Source: Martinezella hainanensis
Lineage (GTDB): Bacteria; Pseudomonadota; Alphaproteobacteria; Rhizobiales; Rhizobiaceae
DNA: 64,000 nucleotides
Assembly (NCBI RefSeq): GCF_900094555.1
Contig: NZ_FMAC01000003.1
Location: 186,001 to 250,000, forward strand
Direction: 5' to 3'
The notes below the pieces were generated by a model, which did no database searches, had not been told where the DNA came from, and saw only the letters and a program-made list of their open reading frames with translations. Shown piece by piece: positions 1 through 7,683 of this stretch (position 1 is its first letter; each line of letters opens with the position of its first letter). The translations under genes were made by a program, and so were the position numbers.

Positions 1-24
1 CATCTGTGCAGAGGATTTCATCGC

Positions 25-741
25 ATGCCATCAAAGCCCCCGTCATTCGTTCGCATGATTGCCCTCGGCGGTTCGGTCGCCATCGCGCTTGGCGCGCAGA
101 TAGCGGCGGCGCAGGAGATGTCTGCTGCCTCTCAGTGGCCCGACACGCCGACCTCGCGTCTGGAAGCGCTGGCAATCCTGCAGACCCTGAATGCCGATCT
201 CCTCAGCAATGCCAGCGCCACGTTGACGCTCGACCGCTGGTGTGCTGCGCATAAGCTTGCGCCCGAAGGTTCGAAAATCGTTGCGCAGCGCGTGCGCGGT
301 CAGGACAAGCCGGCCGACGCTGCAATCCGCAAGCTGCTCGCCGTCGGACCTGACGAGCCCATCGCCTATCGCCGCGTTCGGCTGGCCTGTGGCGATCGCA
401 TCCTATCCGAGGCGGATAATTGGTACGTGCCGGCAAAGCTCACAGCCGAGATGAACAAGGCGCTCGATACGAGCGACGTCGCCTTCGGTCGCGCCGTTCA
501 GGCCCTCAATTTCGCCCGCACGAACCTGTCAGCAAAGTTGCTTTGGTCGCCTCTTCCGCAAGGATGGGAAACGGGCGCCGATCTGCCGCCATCAGGTGCC
601 GTGTCTCTTGCCCTGCCACCCTTTCTTCTCGAACATCATGCCGTGTTGAAGCTGCCGGATGGAACACCGTTCAGCGCACTGATCGAAAGCTATACCAGTC
701 GCGTGTTGGACTTTCCCGCCCCACATCTCTCTTCGCAATAG
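25..741 (+). CDS. Exported protein with chorismate-lyase (UbiC/UTRA)-like features
   Basis: A 238-residue protein with a basic N-terminus followed by a hydrophobic stretch (about residues 10-30, ending in AAAQ), which looks like a signal peptide. The middle and C-terminal parts resemble the UbiC/UTRA fold: a segment YRRVRLACGDRILSEADNW, then FGRAVQALNFAR, then an LW.PLP.GW motif and a final strand region AVLKLPDGTPFSALIE. UbiC removes pyruvate from chorismate in ubiquinone synthesis, but that enzyme is cytoplasmic, so a secreted relative probably has another role. The start is supported by AGAGGA 9 bases upstream. It is followed by 119 non-coding bases. Fold assignment is by pattern recognition only; a catalytic role is not claimed. 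Confidence 0.6.
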   Translation: MPSKPPSFVRMIALGGSVAIALGAQIAAAQEMSAASQWPDTPTSRLEALAILQTLNADLLSNASATLTLDRWCAAHKLAPEGSKIVAQRVRGQDKPADAAIRKLLAVGPDEPIAYRRVRLACGDRILSEADNWYVPAKLTAEMNKALDTSDVAFGRAVQALNFARTNLSAKLLWSPLPQGWETGADLPPSGAVSLALPPFLLEHHAVLKLPDGTPFSALIESYTSRVLDFPAPHLSSQ

Positions 742-860
742 CTGGCTGACCAGCTCACCGACGTATGATCCAGGCGCGAAAGAGCCATACGGCTTTGAGC
801 TCATAAATTCGTCCCGGGAGCCTCGTAGACAGATTGTAGATTTCGGCAGGGAGCAATTTC

Positions 861-1280
861 ATGGCACGACGTCATACGGGAGGATGCCGTTGCGGCGCGA
901 TTAAGTTCGAGGCCTCGTCCGAGCCCTTCTATACCAGCTACTGCCATTGCAGCGATTGCCGCAGAGCGACGGGCGCGCGGGTTGCAGCGTTCGTGGGCTT
1001 CCTGACGAAGGACGTGACTTTTCACGGCAACGAGGGAGCGACCTATGGTCAATATCCCATCAAACGAAGCTTCTGCCCGACTTGCGGAGCGCCCATTGCC
1101 TACAGCGACGCACGCATCGACCACCAGATATTTCTGATGCTGGGCGCCATGGATCATCCGGAATTCTACGCTCCGGCCGTCCACAGCTATGTGAGCGAGC
1201 AACTCCCCTTCTTTCATCTGGAGGACGACTTGCCTCGATCACAGAAGCATACAGCGCCACGACCTGATGACGTAACCTAG
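861..1280 (+). CDS. GFA-family (CENP-V/GFA domain) zinc-binding protein
   Basis: A 139-residue member of the family named after glutathione-dependent formaldehyde-activating enzyme (Gfa). The zinc-ligand pattern is complete: Cys9 and Cys11 (GGCRCG), Cys28, Cys30 and Cys33 (CHCSDC), and Cys72 and Cys75 (CPTC). Family members are small cytoplasmic proteins with two structural or catalytic zinc sites; Gfa itself is reported to promote the S-hydroxymethylglutathione reaction, but most paralogues have no proven substrate. The start is supported by GGGAG 7 bases upstream. It stands alone, with no formaldehyde dehydrogenase nearby, so a formaldehyde role cannot be inferred from context. Confidence 0.85.
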   Translation: MARRHTGGCRCGAIKFEASSEPFYTSYCHCSDCRRATGARVAAFVGFLTKDVTFHGNEGATYGQYPIKRSFCPTCGAPIAYSDARIDHQIFLMLGAMDHPEFYAPAVHSYVSEQLPFFHLEDDLPRSQKHTAPRPDDVT

Positions 1281-1574
1281 CTGCTACGGCTTTCTTAGCG
1301 TCCTGATCGCCTGAAGTCTGCCATATTTGCGCCGTGATCGCTGAAGAATGCTGGCGCAAAACGGATGCAGACAATCAATGACAGGCGAGCAATTTTCCTT
1401 GTCAGCCAGGATTCCTGCATCTGTTAGGGTCTCGTTCAGCAAAGCAGCGCACAACTATGATTTCTGGATCCGGGCGCATGACAGCCGAGCTTGTGGGGCA
1501 GGCAGACTGTCAAAATTGCTGTTACCGGCGGCGGCGCATGCGGACCCAGGATATTTGATAGGAGAACTAATTCC

Positions 1575-2582
1575 GTGCGGTTGAGATATGCCCTTCGAAG
1601 CGTCACCCAGATGCTCAGCCTTTGCTCCCTCGCCCTCGTCATTCCCGCAACATCGCAATCCTTGGCAGCGGCCCGGCAGTCGGACATTCCGGCCTGGCTC
1701 GGAGTTTATGTTGGTACCGGTGAAGGGCAGATTGCCCAACCGATCCTGCAAAGAGCTCGCGCGCTCTACATGCGAAAAGTGAGCGAAGGCACGGTTAGAA
1801 ATCCCTGCTATTTCGCCATGGATGCAACCCGCCCGAATACTCCGAATGATGGCAAGTCCGCGGGTCGGTTCTATATCGTTTGCGAGGCGACACAGACCTT
1901 CCGTGTCGTTTCATCGGGCCACGGCAGCGGGCGCGATCTCAAAGGTGTTGCCGACTTCGGCAATGGACGCATGTGCGCGAAGAACTTCGGCAACGCGATG
2001 GACTCGAACCTGACGACGGGCGGCTCCTATGTCACGGAGGAGACGAAGACGACCTTCAAGGGTTACTACAAGCTCTCCCAGACGAAGGAGACCGCCTATC
2101 TCCGCACATTCCTCCAGTTCGACGGTGAGGGCGAGACCGCCAATGCGCGAGAGCGGGCGATCGGCGGACATGCGGCCGCCAAGGTCGCGGGCGTTTGCAT
2201 GAAGAAGGATCCGCAGAGCCCTTATGCCAATAAGGACGGATATGTTCCCCTCGGGAAGCTGGTGGAATATGCCGGCGGCCGTAGTGACGGCTGCACGAGC
2301 TGGTCGGCATCGGATGCCAATCAGATCATCTCCATGGTGAAGGACAATCCGACGACGCTCTACATCTATCCGGAGTCTTCAGACATCAAGGCGATCGCCA
2401 AGGCCGTTGCGGCGGGCCGCTCTCCGGCCCAATCCGGATTGTATTGGAACGACTCCTGCCTGAAGGATATCGGCACGCCAAAATTCTGGCCCAAGGAAAC
2501 GCTCGAGCCAATCATCGTCCAGTACAAGAAGGATCATCCGGCACCGCCCGCCAAGCCGATCCCGATCTGCGATCAGCAATGA
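1575..2582 (+). CDS. Murein L,D-transpeptidase catalytic-domain family protein, exported
   Basis: The reading frame is open from a GTG at 1491, but a GTG at 1575 has GGAG 10 bases upstream and is followed directly by a signal-peptide-like stretch (LCSLALVIPATSQSLAAA), so I chose it (335 residues). The body has the layout of the YkuD_2 family: an HGSGRD segment, a G-Y strand region, ARERAIGGHAA carrying a conserved-type histidine, and a C-terminal GGRSDGCTSW with the candidate nucleophilic cysteine in the S-x-G-C context. Such enzymes make or exchange 3-3 crosslinks in peptidoglycan in the periplasm. The sequence is diverged from textbook members (GCTS instead of GCPA), so activity is inferred. 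The repC end lies 487 bases downstream on the other strand. Confidence 0.65.
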   Translation: MRLRYALRSVTQMLSLCSLALVIPATSQSLAAARQSDIPAWLGVYVGTGEGQIAQPILQRARALYMRKVSEGTVRNPCYFAMDATRPNTPNDGKSAGRFYIVCEATQTFRVVSSGHGSGRDLKGVADFGNGRMCAKNFGNAMDSNLTTGGSYVTEETKTTFKGYYKLSQTKETAYLRTFLQFDGEGETANARERAIGGHAAAKVAGVCMKKDPQSPYANKDGYVPLGKLVEYAGGRSDGCTSWSASDANQIISMVKDNPTTLYIYPESSDIKAIAKAVAAGRSPAQSGLYWNDSCLKDIGTPKFWPKETLEPIIVQYKKDHPAPPAKPIPICDQQ

Positions 2583-3069
2583 CAATGGCCGGGAGCTAAG
2601 TCAGGAAATTTGACAGGCGACGGACGGGATAATTGCCTCGCCTGTTCAAGCTAGCTGGGGATATTTCTGTCACCATCGGCATAGCATCCAATATGCTCAC
2701 CTGTGGATACCGTAGCGCTAGATCGAGAACCCAGATGCGAAAATATATGGACATTTGCCGGTAAAAACGGCATAAAAACTTGGTATCGGCGGACGATAAG
2801 AGCGTCTCCTACGGCTTGTTCGGTCAATTAGGCTGAATTTTACACCGTCTCTAGCCGATTGATTTCATTGGAATAAATCCTTAATCAGAAGCTATCCTGC
2901 TCTTTGCTGCCATTAGCCCTGCACGAGGGCGCGCACCACCTTTCACATCAACAAAACTGTCGTTGATGCGTCTCAGCAGACTTGATTAGGTCTGCATTAG
3001 ATCAGTGCCGCGAATTTGGGGCCTAGGCAGAACCGGATATCTATCCTTTCACATTGAAACTGGAACCAA
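2583..3069. other. Non-coding stretch downstream of repC
   Basis: About 490 bases between the L,D-transpeptidase-like gene and the end of repC, more AT-rich than its surroundings. I see no supportable ORF. It contains one DnaA-box-like 9-mer, TGTGGATAC at 2702-2710 (one mismatch to the consensus), which alone proves nothing because repABC origins are usually inside repC. No consensus parS palindrome is present here, although some repABC plasmids carry theirs downstream of repC. Confidence 0.5.
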
Positions 3070-4383
3070 CTAGGCCACCTTTCGGGCAGTCATAGTCGTA
3101 TTTGACCGCAGAAGGCTCATAAGCATGGGGCCGATCGCAAACTCTCCTTTCTCCGTTCGCCGTGTCAGATCGCGAAGATAACCGCCGGCAGAATTGATGT
3201 GTGGAGCGCGTTGAAGGATGCAGGCGATCACAGTGGCCGCATTCTCTGTCCCCATGGTTCTGCAGGCCTCCTGATAGGCTCCAGGGCTGATATCGAGTGT
3301 CGATTTGACGATGATCGAGGCTGCAAGCAAGTCACGCCAGTTGTTGATAGTGCCTGCTGGTCCGTAAGCTGTGATGTCCGGGCAAGCGCGGAGAATGAGA
3401 TCGAGCGGGAAAGATTTCAGTTCCGCTAGAACCTCCTTGCGAGTTCCAGTGCCGGAACTGTGTGATGCTGGAGGTGTTAGCCCGATCTTCTCCGAAGAAG
3501 CTATGGTTTCCGGGATTATTGAAGTTGTCCGCGGAAATTCTGTATCGTCCAGCGGTATTTCTCGCCGTTTGGCTTTGGTTTCAGATTCAATGAAGGATTC
3601 GGAGTCTGAATTCTGTATGTGCCGCTCATTTTGATAGGGATTGCCGCTTAAATTTTTGGCTTTTATGTGCGTTTCCAACTGGTTGATGATTTGGTCGTGC
3701 AGGCGGTTGAGCTTATCCAGAAGTGCCTCCAGCTCCATTGTCGTCGGAGAACGCGAAAGCCCATCGATCAACGCACGGAAAGCTACATAGACGGTCTCCC
3801 AGGGGCCTTCTGCAGCTTCGGCACGCGCGGTTTCGATCAGCTTGGCAATATCGCGTCTGTGGAGGCTGATGCGCTCGCGCAGGCTCTGGATATGAAGTCG
3901 TTCGGCCGCAACCTGGGCGGCGAGATGTTCGATCTCTTCCGCTCGCGCGAGAAGAGGCGCCAATGAGAAGCCATAAGCCTCATTGAGGTCCCCTGCCCTG
4001 CTGCGACGAGCATAGCGCTTGCCGTTGGGGCTATCTCTGCGCACAAGAAGCCCGGCAGCGATCAGCACAGCCAGATGGCGGCGAATGGTCTGCTCGGCCA
4101 TCCCATGGGCGCGCAAGGACAACTGCGCGTTCGAAGGAAACACGACCAGGTTGGCATCATCCGACAGTTCGTTCTTCGGATAAAAGCTCAAGAGCGCATT
4201 GAGAACTGCAAGCGCACGATCCGTCACCCCGAGAAGGGGCTTGGCTTCACAGAGTGCGCGATAAATCTTCCATTTGTCGATGGACCTGATGGGCTTCTCA
4301 TGCTCGGCTCGTCTTTGAGCTATCAACATGGCAAGCGTCATCGACCGCCGCCCAAAGGGCGTCGTCACATATTCGGTTTCCAT
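3070..4383 (-). CDS. repC: RepC, replication initiator of the repABC replicon
   Basis: A 437-residue RepC protein, the initiator of alphaproteobacterial repABC plasmids, which acts at an origin inside its own gene. The N-terminal third has a winged-helix region around residues 84-127 (AQLSLRAHGMAEQTIRRHLAVL, followed by NGKRYARR). A long helical stretch follows, then a lower-conservation linker (about 250-320) and a C-terminal domain. Length is typical for the family. It is the last gene of the repABC operon, separated from repB by about 155 bases that hold the antisense RNA. Its level is normally held down by that RNA and by RepA/RepB repression. A partial parS-like element lies in its linker-encoding part. 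Confidence 0.97.
   Translation of the reverse strand: METEYVTTPFGRRSMTLAMLIAQRRAEHEKPIRSIDKWKIYRALCEAKPLLGVTDRALAVLNALLSFYPKNELSDDANLVVFPSNAQLSLRAHGMAEQTIRRHLAVLIAAGLLVRRDSPNGKRYARRSRAGDLNEAYGFSLAPLLARAEEIEHLAAQVAAERLHIQSLRERISLHRRDIAKLIETARAEAAEGPWETVYVAFRALIDGLSRSPTTMELEALLDKLNRLHDQIINQLETHIKAKNLSGNPYQNERHIQNSDSESFIESETKAKRREIPLDDTEFPRTTSIIPETIASSEKIGLTPPASHSSGTGTRKEVLAELKSFPLDLILRACPDITAYGPAGTINNWRDLLAASIIVKSTLDISPGAYQEACRTMGTENAATVIACILQRAPHINSAGGYLRDLTRRTEKGEFAIGPMLMSLLRSNTTMTARKVA
3524..3539. other. Degenerate parS-like half palindrome inside repC
   Basis: GTTGTCCGCGGAAATT matches the perfect site inside repB (GTTGTCCGCGGACAAC) over its first 12 bases, then diverges. It keeps the GTT, C, GC and G positions of the repABC parS pattern GTTNNCNGCNGNNAAC but not the terminal AAC. 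It may be a weak RepB site or chance within coding sequence. Confidence 0.35.
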
Positions 4384-4442
4384 TTTCTTTCACCTACGTT
4401 GTGGCAAAAGAAGACAGCTCACCAAAACGGCGTCAAAGACTC

Positions 4443-4471
4443 TTGACTGTGATTCGGGGAAATGCGATTCT
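4443..4471 (+). promoter_or_regulatory. Promoter of the counter-transcribed RNA
   Basis: TTGACT (4443-4448) is a near-consensus -35 box and GATTCT (4466-4471), preceded by TG at 4463-4464, is a plausible -10 box with 17 bases between. It points against the repABC direction, as expected for the incompatibility RNA, and would start transcription near 4478. Confidence 0.7.
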
Positions 4472-4477
4472 CGATTT

Positions 4478-4528
4478 GCTTAAGATCAGAGAAGGGCTTC
4501 CACGACGACGTCGTTTGGGGGCCTTTTT
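4478..4528 (+). ncRNA. Counter-transcribed antisense RNA (incA/ctRNA) between repB and repC
   Basis: The repB-repC gap of repABC plasmids encodes a short antisense RNA that represses repC and sets copy number and incompatibility. Here the plus strand has a promoter at 4443-4471, a transcript of roughly 50 bases, and a terminator: a GC-rich, partly G-U paired hairpin from about 4494 to 4523 followed by TTTTT at 4524-4528. Size, position, orientation and terminator all match the known class. The exact 5' end is inferred from promoter spacing. Confidence 0.8.
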
Positions 4529-4538
4529 CTTTTGCGGG

Positions 4539-5540
4539 TTACGTTTCCTTTCCTTGCTGAAACTCGTTGAAGAGAGATTGCAATCTCTCCTGCACGAACT
4601 GGTCGAAACCGGGCGCAGCCTTGCTATCGAAAACAAAAGTGGCGCGCGCCGGCGTTCGCTTAAAAGTCACGGGAACCCCGGCTACGGATGAAGGAGCAGC
4701 GGCGCTCTTGGTAGAAGCGGGCTTTCCCGTTGCTAGAATGAGTGCGCGCTGAAAACGTTCATCGCTCGACATCTTCCGATAGTTGTCCGCGGACAACTCG
4801 GCGATGATCGGCTCGGCAGCAACACTCTCGAGGCGCTCTCCCAATTCCAACCATCGCCTGCGACCGATTTCGGGAGCAGGCCCGATAGCGCTGATGAGTG
4901 GCAGAGGCACCTGTCTCGTGACGATCAGCATCTTGGAGAGTGCTGCCTTGTCCACGCCGAGTGCGGCCATGATGACATCGCGGCCGAAGTCGCGTTGCTC
5001 CAAGCGCAATGCAAACAATGCTCGCTCGACATAGGAGAGATTGGTGCGCGCGCTATTTTCCTGGCCCTGGCTGACCACCAGCTGGTCATCCGTGAGCTGC
5101 CGCACGACCGCGCGCACTTTGATGCCGAGTTCCTTTGTGGCCGCCAGGCGGCGATGGCCGTAGGCAACCTGAAAGCGTCCCTTGGACTCTGGATGCGGGC
5201 GAACGAGGATCGGCACTTGCTGGCCGTGTTCGCGTATCTGCTCGACAAGCTGGCCGAGTTCAACTGGATCTATCTCGAGACGATCGGTAACGAAGGATCC
5301 GTCGATGACATCGGGATCGATGTCGACGACCGTCTGTCCTTCGGCCAGTTGCCGCTCGAGATCGCTGGCGCGCTCCATCTTTTCGGTGATGTTTCCGAGC
5401 GTCCTCGTAATGCCGCCGACAGGTCCAGAACCCCTCGCCTGCGGCAGGAAACCTGCGATCGGTCGATTATCCTTTGCAGCGGGCGTGTCCGTGCGCGCCG
5501 TGTTTGGCGCCGAGATTTCAAGAAGGTTTTTGCGCGCCAT
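4539..5540 (-). CDS. repB: RepB, ParB-type centromere-binding partition protein
   Basis: A 333-residue ParB-family protein. A short basic N-terminal region precedes the ParB/Srx domain (about 70-165), with GHRR at 128-131 and ENSAR at 161-165, the region that binds CTP in ParB proteins. A helix-turn-helix follows (about 187-210, FGRDVIMAALGVDKAALSKML). The C-terminal part is the usual dimerisation region. RepB binds parS and works with RepA ATPase in segregation, and it strengthens RepA repression of the operon. The start lies 4 bases after the repA stop, so the two are probably translationally coupled. A perfect parS palindrome lies inside this gene. Confidence 0.97.
   Translation of the reverse strand: MARKNLLEISAPNTARTDTPAAKDNRPIAGFLPQARGSGPVGGITRTLGNITEKMERASDLERQLAEGQTVVDIDPDVIDGSFVTDRLEIDPVELGQLVEQIREHGQQVPILVRPHPESKGRFQVAYGHRRLAATKELGIKVRAVVRQLTDDQLVVSQGQENSARTNLSYVERALFALRLEQRDFGRDVIMAALGVDKAALSKMLIVTRQVPLPLISAIGPAPEIGRRRWLELGERLESVAAEPIIAELSADNYRKMSSDERFQRALILATGKPASTKSAAAPSSVAGVPVTFKRTPARATFVFDSKAAPGFDQFVQERLQSLFNEFQQGKET
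4782..4797. other. parS: parS centromere site (16-bp perfect palindrome) inside repB
   Basis: GTTGTCCGCGGACAAC is a perfect 16-bp palindrome and fits every fixed position of the repABC parS pattern GTTNNCNGCNGNNAAC as I recall it. It lies in the repB reading frame. RepB is expected to bind it and nucleate the partition complex. It is the only full-consensus copy in the window. Confidence 0.85.
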
Positions 5541-5544
5541 CTAT

Positions 5545-6738
5545 TTATTTCCTTCCCCAGGTCAGGCGGAGATGCGTCTCGATCTCGCTGTTGACGAGAT
5601 TGAGCGAATCCAGAGCGCGGTCGTAGGTGCCCCTGGTGAACTGGGCACGATCGACCTCATAAAGCGTTTGCTTGGTGACGCCGGCGTCGGCAACGGCTGT
5701 CGATTTGACCATGGCATTCTGCAGCATGCGATTGCCGAAGATGGCGCGCATAAAGCCGGTCATCTGGCTTTGCGGTCCGTCGTTCGGCTCGAAACGGGTG
5801 ACGAGATAGCGCATCCAGTCGTAGCTGGTGCGACCTCCTGCATTCTCGACCACGGACATGAGCTCGCTCGTCATGGTGAGAAATTGTGACATCGACATGA
5901 CGTCGAGCATCTGCGGATGAACGGTGATGAGGATGGATGTCGCAGCGCAGAGCGCTGACATCGTCAGGAAACCTAACTGCGGCGGGCAATCGATGACAAC
6001 GACATCGTAGAAACTCTCGATCTCGGTCAGAACCTCACCAATGCGAGCAAAGAACATGGTCTCGGCACGACCTGCCGCCATTGCGCGCGGCGTTTCGTGC
6101 TCGAACTCCATGAGTTCGAGATTGCCGGGGATCAGATGAAGGTTCGGCGTATAGGTCGAACGGACGATATCGGCGATCGGACGCGGCTCTTCATAGCGTA
6201 TGGCGCCGTAGAGCGTTTCATTTTCACCGACATCAAGTTCCGGTTGATGGCCGAAGAGAGCGGACAAGGAGGCCTGCGGATCGAGATCGATGGCCAGCAC
6301 GCGATAGCCCCTCAGCGCCAAATACTGCGCGAGGTGAGCCGCGGTGGTGGTTTTGCCTGAACCACCCTTGAAATTCATGACCGAGATGATCTGGAGCTTT
6401 TCCGACCCTCTACGCCAGGGAACATATTTGGGTGTGCCGTTGCGCTCATCCAGCACCTTGCGGATGCGGTCCATATCCTCGGCGGCATAAAGCCGGCGCC
6501 CATTGGAAAGCGGGTCAGGCCCATGGCCTTCGGCGGCGATCTGGCGGAGATAGCCCTCACCTATACCAATGAACGCAGCAGCTTCGGCCGGCGAAAACAT
6601 CCGCATAGTTTTCTGTGACTGAGGCGGGAAGATCTTTGCCTGATGTTGCTGGAGCTGATAAGACAATTCCTGCGCATCTGTCGCCAGAAGCGTTGGAAGG
6701 TGCTCTTGATCTTCTTGGAGCGCGAGACTCGGCTGCAT
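5545..6738 (-). CDS. repA: RepA, ParA-type partition ATPase and operon autorepressor
   Basis: A 397-residue RepA. The N-terminal extension holds a winged-helix/MerR-like DNA-binding segment (about 46-95, FSPAEAAAFIGIGEGYLRQI). The ATPase domain begins with the deviant Walker A motif KGGSGKTT at 124-131, with Walker A' around IDLDPQAS and VIDCPPQLGF further on. RepA drives segregation with RepB and represses the repABC promoter. It is the first gene of the operon. An imperfect 12-bp-arm inverted repeat immediately upstream is the likely operator. Confidence 0.97.
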   Translation of the reverse strand: MQPSLALQEDQEHLPTLLATDAQELSYQLQQHQAKIFPPQSQKTMRMFSPAEAAAFIGIGEGYLRQIAAEGHGPDPLSNGRRLYAAEDMDRIRKVLDERNGTPKYVPWRRGSEKLQIISVMNFKGGSGKTTTAAHLAQYLALRGYRVLAIDLDPQASLSALFGHQPELDVGENETLYGAIRYEEPRPIADIVRSTYTPNLHLIPGNLELMEFEHETPRAMAAGRAETMFFARIGEVLTEIESFYDVVVIDCPPQLGFLTMSALCAATSILITVHPQMLDVMSMSQFLTMTSELMSVVENAGGRTSYDWMRYLVTRFEPNDGPQSQMTGFMRAIFGNRMLQNAMVKSTAVADAGVTKQTLYEVDRAQFTRGTYDRALDSLNLVNSEIETHLRLTWGRK

Positions 6739-6754
6739 CGTTGTTTTCCCAATT

Positions 6755-6795
6755 AACTGCGCAATTGTGACGGAATGCTACTGAATTACGCAGTT
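6755..6795. promoter_or_regulatory. Inverted repeat upstream of repA, likely RepA operator
   Basis: AACTGCGCAATT (6755-6766) and AATTACGCAGTT (6784-6795) form an inverted repeat with 12-bp arms, one mismatch and a 17-base spacer, beginning 17 bases upstream of the repA start. RepA of repABC plasmids represses its own promoter by binding a dyad at this position. A weak promoter reading towards repA (TTGTAA-like -35, CATATT-like -10) overlaps its distal side. Confidence 0.7.
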
Positions 6796-6977
6796 ACAAT
6801 ATGCTCCGATTCGTGTCCGTTTTACAAATGCTTAGATAAAAGGCAGTTTTTGATGCGTTTTTGCGCATCAACAGCGTGTTGCGACATTCGATCTGCTGCC
6901 GCTTTACTATGCTGACGTTTTGAGCGAGGCCGTTGGTCATAGTGATTCGTTTCGCCCTATGTTCCAGCATGAGCGGT

Positions 6978-6993
6978 GTAGTCCGCGGACCAC
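6978..6993. repeat. parS-like palindrome, upstream copy 1
   Basis: GTAGTCCGCGGACCAC shares the 10-bp core GTCCGCGGAC with the repB-internal parS and is palindromic except for one pair. It is nested in a longer dyad: CAGCATGAG (6965-6973) pairs with CTCATGCTG (6993-7001). It lies about 240 bases upstream of repA. Confidence 0.6.
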
Positions 6994-7070
6994 TCATGCT
7001 GAAGGCCGGGCAGGATACTGGAACGAACGCGTCCAAGGGCGCCATTTCGTGGATGGAGCTCAATTGACCG

Positions 7071-7086
7071 GTAGTCCGCGGACTAC
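7071..7086. repeat. parS-like palindrome, upstream copy 2
   Basis: GTAGTCCGCGGACTAC is a perfect 16-bp palindrome that differs from the repB-internal parS by one symmetrical base pair in each arm. With flanking bases the dyad extends to 18 bp (7070-7087). It lies between repA and the ProQ/FinO gene and may be a second RepB binding site or the site of another regulator. Confidence 0.6.
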
Positions 7087-7206
7087 CGCGGATGCGACCG
7101 GAGTTGCCGCCCACAGTGTCGACGCGCCACCACACCAAAGGCAGCGCTTACATTCGGGCTGTTACAATAAAGGTGAGGAGACTATGAGGCGATGCGCTCA
7201 GGCGCG

Positions 7207-7683
7207 TCAGCGGGCGGCGCGATCGGAGCGCCGGCCGAGGAGGGAGGCTCGAATGAGTTCTGCTTTGCTCAAGACTGGCGGTGGTGGCGGCTCTTCGCGT
7301 TGAGCCGTTGCCTTGGCCTGCGTTTGCCGCAGCGTGATCAGGCGCTGCTGCGCGGCAAGCCTATCCTCGGCCGAAAGCGGCTCGACGGGATTGCCGGCGA
7401 GATCGTGCCGCATGGAATCCGGCTGGGCGCAGGCATGGTAATATCGCTTGGAATGCAGAAACGCACTGGTGGACCGACGCAGAGACATGACCGGTACGTC
7501 GGGTTTCAAGAGCGGACGGATTTCATTCCAGAGGCCAAGCGCAAAAGGACGGATAGGATCGCCAGCTTTGGCGGGCAGGATGCCGATGGGGTGAAGCAAG
7601 AGCGTATTGATCGCGGTCGCCTTCTTGACATCGAGCTCGGTCGCCACGATCGGCTCGCGATTGGTCGTCCAGGGTTCTTCCAT
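7207..7683 (-). CDS. ProQ/FinO-domain RNA chaperone
   Basis: A 158-residue protein with a ProQ/FinO domain at about residues 18-115: an NTLLLHPIGILP segment, a helical LRRSTSAFLHSKRYYHA motif, and RHDLAGNPVEPLSAEDRLAA, which matches the family pattern R-x-DL-G-x-x-x-x-x-V-x. A proline-rich and basic tail follows. Such proteins bind structured RNAs and modulate antisense-RNA regulation; FinO does so in plasmid transfer control. An ATG at 7683 with AGAGGA 8 bases upstream is preferred to a TTG at 7686. Its place beside a repABC operon that uses an antisense RNA suggests, but does not prove, a link to plasmid copy control. Confidence 0.8.
   Translation of the reverse strand: MEEPWTTNREPIVATELDVKKATAINTLLLHPIGILPAKAGDPIRPFALGLWNEIRPLLKPDVPVMSLRRSTSAFLHSKRYYHACAQPDSMRHDLAGNPVEPLSAEDRLAAQQRLITLRQTQAKATAQREEPPPPPVLSKAELIRASLLGRRSDRAAR

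Noticed and set aside
2702..2710. DnaA-box-like 9-mer downstream of repC
   Set aside because: A single copy with a mismatch is expected by chance, and repABC origins usually lie inside repC.
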